The notes below the pieces were generated by a model. That model did not search any database. It was not told the DNA's origin and saw only the letters and a program-made list of their open reading frames with translations. A DNA stretch of 64,000 nt from Microcoleus sp. EPA2 (lineage in GTDB: Bacteria > Cyanobacteriota > Cyanobacteriia > Cyanobacteriales > Microcoleaceae), in contig JAHRFD010000008.1 of the NCBI GenBank assembly GCA_020882975.1, positions 1-64,000 on the forward strand, given 5' to 3'. A program made the position numbers and the translations under genes. This document shows positions 58,626 to 64,000 of the stretch, in pieces. How positions within the stretch are numbered: position 1 is the stretch's first letter; each line of letters begins with the position of its first letter.

Positions 58626-61304
58626 ATGTTAGGCTGGAAAAAACTCAAGTTTGGAACTGCAAATTCACTAGCAAGTATGTGTATTCATCCCAGAAGCGAC
58701 GATGAAACTCTTGACACCTGCGAAGCATTAGTAGCAGAGCAAAAATTAAAAATCCGAGAACTCGAACAGGAGTTACAGCAACAAAAAGAATTGTGCGTAT
58801 ATTTACGGACACAACTCCAAGCCGTCCAATATCTCTGCGGCTTGGATTCCAACACTCAATTGGATCTCGCCGAGACTCGCACCGGGTTCATCGCCTCTGT
58901 TCAAACCAGCCAGGAAATTTACCGAATTGAAGATATAGCAGCACAACAGCAGGCAGAAATAGCGCTGGGATTAATTAAAAACGATCTCAAAATTAAATAT
59001 CAACAGCGTACTGAGGATTTAAAAATTGCCAACCAACTGTTGCGAGAAGAAATTATCGATCGCTGGCGCACGGAAGAAGCTTTGAGGGAAAGTCAGCAAC
59101 AGCTAGAACTATTTTTTTCTCAATCTGTAGATGGCTTTTTATTTATAACGCTAGATGAACCTGTACAGTGGGATGATACAGTTGACCAAGAACAAGTCTT
59201 AGATTTTGTATTTGCTAAGGGGCGAGTAACGAAGGCAAATGATGCTTTGATAACTCAATATGGTTCTACTAGGGAAGAGTTTATTGGTCAGACGCTTAAC
59301 TTTTTCTTATCCCACAACTTGGCTGATGGTAGAGAGGTTATTAGGCAATTATTTGAAGCTGGCAGAATTCATATAGAATGTGACAATCGCAAGTTGGACG
59401 GGACTCCAATTTGCGTCAAAGCTGACTATATTTGCATTTATGATACTTATGGCAGAATCGTCGGATATTTTGGCATGGAGTGCGATATTAGCGCACGCAA
59501 ACAAGCAGAAGCAGCACTTAAAGAAAGCGAAGAAAGGTTTAGACAGCTAGCAGAAAATATCGAAAGTGTGTTTTGGATTAGCGATATCCCTAAAGATGAA
59601 ATGATTTACGTCAGCCCTGCTTACGAAAAAATTTGGGGTAGAAAATGTGCGGAATTGTATGCTGCACCCAAGTCTTTTTTAGATCCAATTCATCCAGAAG
59701 ATAAACAACGAATTGTTGGGAGTTTAGCTAAAAAAATATTGGGTGAATACGATGAAGAGTATCGATTAGTTAAACCAAATGGGGAAATTAGCTGGATTAG
59801 AGACCGCGCTTTTCCGATTACAAATGCAACGGGTGAAGTCTACCGTATAGTTGGTATTGCAGAAGATATCATGGAGCGGAAAAGAGTCCAAAAAGAACTA
59901 CAAGATGCCAAGCAAATGTACCAGCAAATTCTTGATGCTATTACAGACATCATACTGGTAAAAGGACCCGAATCTCGCATTGTCTGGGCAAACAAAGCCT
60001 TTCGCGAGTATTACCAAATGGAAAATTCGGAACTGATAGGTAGGATTGACGCTGAGTTTCAAGAACCGGATTATACTCAGCAATATATCCTCGATGATTC
60101 CAGCGTATTCAACACTGGTGAAGTTCGGCAAATCTTAGAAGAACCTCTTAAAAATAGTTACGGAGAAGTCAACTATTTCGACACAATTAAATCACCTATT
60201 TTTGACACGGAAGGTAAAGTGGTAATGACCGTCGGAGTTTCTCGGAATACTACCGAACGGAAACAGGCCCAAAAAGCTCTCCGGGAAAGTGAAGAACGCT
60301 TCCGTCAGCTAGCAGAAAATATCCAAGATTCCTTCTGGCTAGTTTCTGTTGAGTTGACTGATATTTTGTATGTGAGTCCAGCTTACGAACAAATCTGGGG
60401 GCGCACCCGCGAAGATTTGTTCGCCCATAACTACAATTGGATAGATTGGGTGCATCCTGAAGACCAAAACCTGTTGTATCAATCATTTGGGCGAATCGTG
60501 GCCGGCGAATCTACTAGCACTGAATATAGGATTTTACGTCCAGACGGCACAACTTGTTGGGTGTGCGATCGAGCTTTTCCAATTTACAATGAGTCGGGGA
60601 AACTGTATCGCGTGGCTGGTATTTGCGAAGATATCAGCGAGCGCAAATTGGCCGAGTCGCGCCTCCAAGGAACACTGCGGGAAAAAGAAGTATTGCTCAA
60701 GGAGATTCACCACAGAGTCAAAAATAATATGCAGGTAATTTCGAGTTTGCTAGAACTTCAAGCTCAATACATTGATGATGAAGCGACGCTATTTTTATTT
60801 GCAGAAAGCCAGAGTAGGATTCATTCCATGGCTTTGATTCACGAACAACTTTATCAATCTGATAATCTGGCTCGGATCGACATTCAAAATTACGTAGAAA
60901 ACTTGGTTGCTAATTTGTTTCAATCTTTTGGTTTGTGCAACGATTCGATCCAAATAAATCTGAATATAGAGCCAATTTATTTAAATATAGAGACAGCAAT
61001 TCCTTGCGGATTGATTATTAACGAACTGGTGTCTAATTCTTTAAAATATGCTTTCATTCCCACTTGCCAAGGTGAAATCACAATTAATTTTTTAGAAATT
61101 GTACCAACTGAATTTCACTTGAGTATTCAAGACAATGGTCGAGGATTTCCCCCAGGATTTGATGTAGAAAATACTGAAACCCTAGGATTGCGATTGGTTA
61201 AAATGTTGGCCCAGCAATTAGATGGAGAAATTACAATTGACAGTCAGTGTGGAATCTGTTACAATATTTTGTTTAAAGAATTGAGTTATAGGCGACGCAT
61301 TTAA
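58626..61304 (+). CDS. Multi-PAS sensor histidine kinase (HisKA_2 / HWE-like type)
   Basis: 892 residues. An N-terminal coiled coil is followed by several PAS/PAC domains (at about 150-290, 290-420, 430-550 and 555-670, each ending in D-I-S/T-E-R-K). A HisKA_2 dimerisation/phosphoacceptor motif reads LLKEIHHRVKNNMQVISSLL (His near residue 693). The HATPase domain has NELVSNSLKYAF, DNGRGFPPG and GLRLVKML. No membrane helix and no receiver domain in the protein. A truncated receiver gene starts 6 bp downstream (61311), presumably the former partner. Confidence 0.94.
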   Translation: MLGWKKLKFGTANSLASMCIHPRSDDETLDTCEALVAEQKLKIRELEQELQQQKELCVYLRTQLQAVQYLCGLDSNTQLDLAETRTGFIASVQTSQEIYRIEDIAAQQQAEIALGLIKNDLKIKYQQRTEDLKIANQLLREEIIDRWRTEEALRESQQQLELFFSQSVDGFLFITLDEPVQWDDTVDQEQVLDFVFAKGRVTKANDALITQYGSTREEFIGQTLNFFLSHNLADGREVIRQLFEAGRIHIECDNRKLDGTPICVKADYICIYDTYGRIVGYFGMECDISARKQAEAALKESEERFRQLAENIESVFWISDIPKDEMIYVSPAYEKIWGRKCAELYAAPKSFLDPIHPEDKQRIVGSLAKKILGEYDEEYRLVKPNGEISWIRDRAFPITNATGEVYRIVGIAEDIMERKRVQKELQDAKQMYQQILDAITDIILVKGPESRIVWANKAFREYYQMENSELIGRIDAEFQEPDYTQQYILDDSSVFNTGEVRQILEEPLKNSYGEVNYFDTIKSPIFDTEGKVVMTVGVSRNTTERKQAQKALRESEERFRQLAENIQDSFWLVSVELTDILYVSPAYEQIWGRTREDLFAHNYNWIDWVHPEDQNLLYQSFGRIVAGESTSTEYRILRPDGTTCWVCDRAFPIYNESGKLYRVAGICEDISERKLAESRLQGTLREKEVLLKEIHHRVKNNMQVISSLLELQAQYIDDEATLFLFAESQSRIHSMALIHEQLYQSDNLARIDIQNYVENLVANLFQSFGLCNDSIQINLNIEPIYLNIETAIPCGLIINELVSNSLKYAFIPTCQGEITINFLEIVPTEFHLSIQDNGRGFPPGFDVENTETLGLRLVKMLAQQLDGEITIDSQCGICYNILFKELSYRRRI

Positions 61305-61310
61305 AATAAT

Positions 61311-61427
61311 ATGAATCTCCTAAAAATTGGGGTTGTAGAAGACGAAGTGATGGTAGCTCAAGATATAGCAGGTAGATTAAAAAAACTCGGAGATCATATC
61401 GTTTCCGGTTGTATTGGAATGATTTAA
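61311..61427 (+). pseudogene. Truncated response-regulator receiver gene
   Basis: From the ATG at 61311 the frame reads MNLLKIGVVEDEVMVAQDIA and then GRLKKLGDHIVSGC before it stops at 61425-61427. This is the first beta strand, the acidic pocket (EDE) and helix 1 of a CheY-like receiver. The phospho-acceptor Asp and everything after are missing. The break falls exactly where the dispersed TTCCGGTTGTAT...GATTTAACC repeat begins (61402). The intact gene was probably the response regulator paired with the PAS kinase. Confidence 0.75.
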
Positions 61428-61649
61428 CCTTACTAGAACACTCTTGACACAGAGTCCGAGAATAGAGATCTGAATAATTCAGATGCTACCGGATTTGATA
61501 TCCAGTAATAGCTTTGGAGAGGCATGAAATCGAAATGAAGATGCAGCAACCTCTGAAAGCTTAGGAAGCAGTCAGAGAAGCTGTGCTAGAAAAAGGCGTT
61601 GCGAAAACCACTATATTTCCATTGCCGGCGCCGAATCACAAGGGATAAT

Positions 61650-62360
61650 TTAAGAGACGGATTTTTGCTGGCTAGGTATCATCACCAGAGCCCAATAGGG
61701 AACTTCTGCCGGATCGACATCTGCGATCGCCCGAATGCGCTGATTTGGCATAGTTGCTCGTTCAATATATAATGCTCGATCGAACTGTCCCAACTCAATC
61801 AACACATCCTTGACTTTGGCAAAGTGGCGGCCTAGCTTAATAATCACAGCAGCATCAACCAGCGCCAGTCGATCGCGCAAAACAGAAGCATCGAGAGTCG
61901 CAGGCATAATACTTAACACATCATTGCGGTAAGTAAGCGGCACTCCCAAGGCACTTGCACTCGCCATTGTCGAAGAAATTCCCGGCACAACTTCCGTCGT
62001 AAATCTTCCCGACAAACGATTAAATAGATACATAAAACTGCCGTAGAGAAAAGGTTCCCCCTCACATAGCACCGCCACATCTCGTCCTTGATCCAGATGG
62101 ACTGCAATTTTCTCGGCCGCAATATCATAATAAGGTTGAGACGATCGCGTCGGACTAAAAGGCAGTGGCATCGGAATTTCTATTTGCTCTGGTAGTAAAT
62201 AATCCGCGACGATCGCCCGCGCCAACACCTTACCATTTTCCATGGCCGGATAAGCAATCACCGGGACCGATCGCAAAATCCGATAAGCCTTCAAAGTAAT
62301 CAACTCAGGATCGCCAGGACCAATACCCAAACCGTACAATTTACCAGTAGTCTTAGTCAT
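61650..62360 (-). CDS. cobI: Precorrin-2 C20-methyltransferase
   Basis: 236 residues of the SAM-dependent tetrapyrrole methylase fold. N-terminal GLGIGPGDPELITLKAYRIL (SAM loop), then VLCEGEPFLYGSFMYLF, VVPGISSTMASASALGVPL and a C-terminal RALYIERATMPNQRI. It methylates C20 of precorrin-2 in cobalamin synthesis. The start codon overlaps the cobH stop by 4 nt. Last gene of the cobG-cobH-cobI unit. Confidence 0.93.
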   Translation of the reverse strand: MTKTTGKLYGLGIGPGDPELITLKAYRILRSVPVIAYPAMENGKVLARAIVADYLLPEQIEIPMPLPFSPTRSSQPYYDIAAEKIAVHLDQGRDVAVLCEGEPFLYGSFMYLFNRLSGRFTTEVVPGISSTMASASALGVPLTYRNDVLSIMPATLDASVLRDRLALVDAAVIIKLGRHFAKVKDVLIELGQFDRALYIERATMPNQRIRAIADVDPAEVPYWALVMIPSQQKSVS

Positions 62361-62986
62361 AATTCATCCTTTTTCGCTAACGCATTCACGGCCGCCGTTG
62401 CCATTGCACTGCCGCCACGTCGCCCGTGTACAGTAATAAATGGCACTCCCCGACTGTTAGCAGCGAGTTCCGCTTTAGATTCGGCCGCCCCCACAAATCC
62501 TACTGGGAAACCCAGAATTAAACTTGGTTTGGGAGCTCCATCATCTAACATTTCCAGCAGTCGGAACAAAGCAGTTGGGGCATTACCAATAGCCACTACC
62601 GCCCCCTCTAAGTGATTTAGCCACAAATCAAGGGCTGCGGCCGATCGGGTATTTCCGATTTGTAACGCTAATTCGGGAACTTCGGGATGCCAGAGGGTGC
62701 AAATTACCGCATTGTCGGCCAGGAGGCGTTTGCGGGTGATGCCTTCGGCTACCATGCGGGAATCGCAGAGGATGGGCCTGCCGGTGGCGAGGGCGTTGCG
62801 CCCAGCGGTAGCGGCACCGGGGGAGGCTGCTAAGTCTGCGACAATATCTGTCATGCCGCAACTGTGGATTAAGCGCACTGCGACGGATTCTAAGTCGGGC
62901 GGCAAGTTTGACAAGTCTGCTTCGGCGCGAATTGTGGCGAAGGATTTGGTGTAGATTTCTGTTCCGTCTTTAATATAATCAAGCAT
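62357..62986 (-). CDS. cobH: Precorrin-8X methylmutase
   Basis: 209 residues. Landmarks are ESVAVRLIHSCGMTDIV (active-site His), RPILCDSRMVAEGI, IGNAPTALFRLLEML and LGFPVGFVGAAESKAEL. It moves the methyl from C11 to C12 to form hydrogenobyrinic acid. Tight overlap with cobI; 75 bp after cobG. Confidence 0.94.
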   Translation of the reverse strand: MLDYIKDGTEIYTKSFATIRAEADLSNLPPDLESVAVRLIHSCGMTDIVADLAASPGAATAGRNALATGRPILCDSRMVAEGITRKRLLADNAVICTLWHPEVPELALQIGNTRSAAALDLWLNHLEGAVVAIGNAPTALFRLLEMLDDGAPKPSLILGFPVGFVGAAESKAELAANSRGVPFITVHGRRGGSAMATAAVNALAKKDEL

Positions 62987-63061
62987 TATTTAAAACTGGA
63001 TTTTTTTGAATGAACCGCGAAGGCGCTAAGGGCGCGAAGGAAGAAAGATCGAGAGAGGGAT

Positions 63062-64000
63062 TCATTTTTGATTTTGTTTTTTGGGGTTAAGCAATTGCTG
63101 TAATTTGTCGATCGCACTTCGATCTACAAATTCGCCCAAGGATTCGTCTGGCGATCGCCATCGCTGGTATATTTGCAGCAATTTGTTTGTAAAACTTGCA
63201 ATCTCTGCAACTCTTACGCCCTGGAAAATTTTCCGCCCAAAAGGTGAGTCTGTTGTACCTGAGTAAATGTCGTAACCTGCGATGGTTTCGTTTTGTTGTT
63301 TTATCTGAATTCCCACTAACGTTATGTCCATGGGAGAATGTTGGGCGCAGGATTTTTCGCAACCGCTGAAATGAATGTTAATTGGGCGATCGATCTGCAA
63401 TTTTTGGGCTAAATCCTTGACTATTGCTAGGGCGTGGCTTTGGGTATCTGTCATCGCCGATGCACAGCCAGTGTTGCCGGCACAAGCAACTAAGCATGAG
63501 TCTAGATTGGTTGCGGATGAGTGCAATCCCAAACGGGCGATCGACTTTTCGAGTTCGTAAATTCTCTGGTTGGGGATGTCATACATCAACAGATTTTGCC
63601 AAGGCGTGAGCCTGAGAGTGCCTCCGCCGAAGTTTTGGGCTAAATTTGCCAAATCTCGCAGTTGTTGCGATTTTAGCCTACCTAATGGCAGCGCAATTCC
63701 GATGTAGGAGAAACCGGATTGTTGTTGGGGGTGAATGCCGAGATGTTGGTAATTGGCTAGGGCTTTTTCAGACGGAGCGATCGAGCTTTGCTGCAATACA
63801 AAGGGTAAATTATCCTGTATATGTTCGAGATATTTTTCCACACCCCAATCTGCCAGCAGGTGACGCAAACGCGGTTTTTTTCCCTCTATTCGAGGCTGAT
63901 TTTTTGTGTATTGAAGATAAACGCTAGCGATGGCTGCTAATACTGAAATACATTGCGATTCTTGAATTATAATCCCTGTGTCACCGTTTAAATACAGCCG
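63062..64000 (-). CDS. cobG: Precorrin-3B synthase (CobG-type), N-terminus beyond window
   Basis: The frame is open through the right edge of the window: the visible part is 312 residues, starting RLYLNGDTGIIIQ and continuing VYLQYTKNQPRI, then RLRHLLADWGVEKYLEHI. The C-terminal siroheme/4Fe-4S motifs CAGNTGCASAMTD and HFSGCEKSCAQH, with four Cys in the C-x5-C ... C-x3-C arrangement, are complete. This is the nitrite/sulfite-reductase-like family; in a cob operon it is CobG, which inserts the C20 hydroxyl and ring contraction oxygen. Any start inside the window would be internal. Confidence 0.9.
   Translation of the reverse strand, partial: RLYLNGDTGIIIQESQCISVLAAIASVYLQYTKNQPRIEGKKPRLRHLLADWGVEKYLEHIQDNLPFVLQQSSIAPSEKALANYQHLGIHPQQQSGFSYIGIALPLGRLKSQQLRDLANLAQNFGGGTLRLTPWQNLLMYDIPNQRIYELEKSIARLGLHSSATNLDSCLVACAGNTGCASAMTDTQSHALAIVKDLAQKLQIDRPINIHFSGCEKSCAQHSPMDITLVGIQIKQQNETIAGYDIYSGTTDSPFGRKIFQGVRVAEIASFTNKLLQIYQRWRSPDESLGEFVDRSAIDKLQQLLNPKKQNQK

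Noticed and set aside
62987..63061. Cobalamin riboswitch between cobG and cobH
   Set aside because: The 75-bp gap consists of a dispersed AACCGCGAAGGCGC repeat and is too short for the aptamer.

Overview
The window looks like chromosomal DNA of a filamentous, non-heterocystous cyanobacterium of the Oscillatoria/Microcoleus type. The photosystem I genes psaF and psaJ, the chlorophyll-cyclase factor ycf54 and dense HIP1 octamers (GCGATCGC) show that it is cyanobacterial. The narrower placement is inference from the abundance of a dispersed AGAAACCSGGTTTCT palindrome and from gene content. No tRNA or rRNA gene was seen.

Layout: 1-3.4 kb holds the 3' tip of an IS200-type tnpA, two hypothetical genes and a decayed TnpB end. 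3.4-10.1 kb holds an MBL hydrolase, ribF, a MoxR ATPase, ycf54, a secreted protein and a TPR-bearing Ser/Thr kinase. 10.5-22.6 kb is mostly housekeeping and signalling: argJ, a patatin, a quinone reductase, a GAF-PAS-GGDEF-EAL protein, ilvN, a nitrilase, psaJ/psaF and tsaD. 22.6-29.3 kb is accessory: palindromic repeat arrays surround a His-rich protein, a coiled-coil/seven-bladed WD40 protein, a mazEF pair, a Uma2 nuclease and a GNAT enzyme. 29.3-41.2 kb holds dnaG, a CSP41-like epimerase, an MgtA-type P-ATPase, several membrane or envelope proteins with a duplicated promoter region, and a GT87-like enzyme.

41.3-47.8 kb is accessory and contains a defence island. It has an XRE/RHH regulator pair between 28-bp direct repeats and a small conserved gene behind a leader hairpin. 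Next comes a three-gene McrB/LlaJI-like restriction cassette with no methyltransferase in view. It ends with a two-gene ABC-type ATPase/TOPRIM operon resembling split OLD or PARIS-like systems. 48-64 kb returns to core functions: aspS, crcB, mgtE, a ParM-like actin with a small partner, ftsH, a PAS histidine kinase followed by a truncated receiver gene, and the cobG-cobH-cobI cobalamin operon, which runs off the right edge.

The strongest candidates for undescribed biology are the 172-aa third protein of the McrB/LlaJI-like cassette, the adjacent ATPase/TOPRIM pair and the coiled-coil/WD40 protein. The window also records many small rearrangements: MITE-like insertions, a 104-bp tandem duplication reaching into a gene end, truncated TnpB genes, a receiver gene cut by a dispersed repeat, and a duplicated promoter with triple TTSTTCA boxes.
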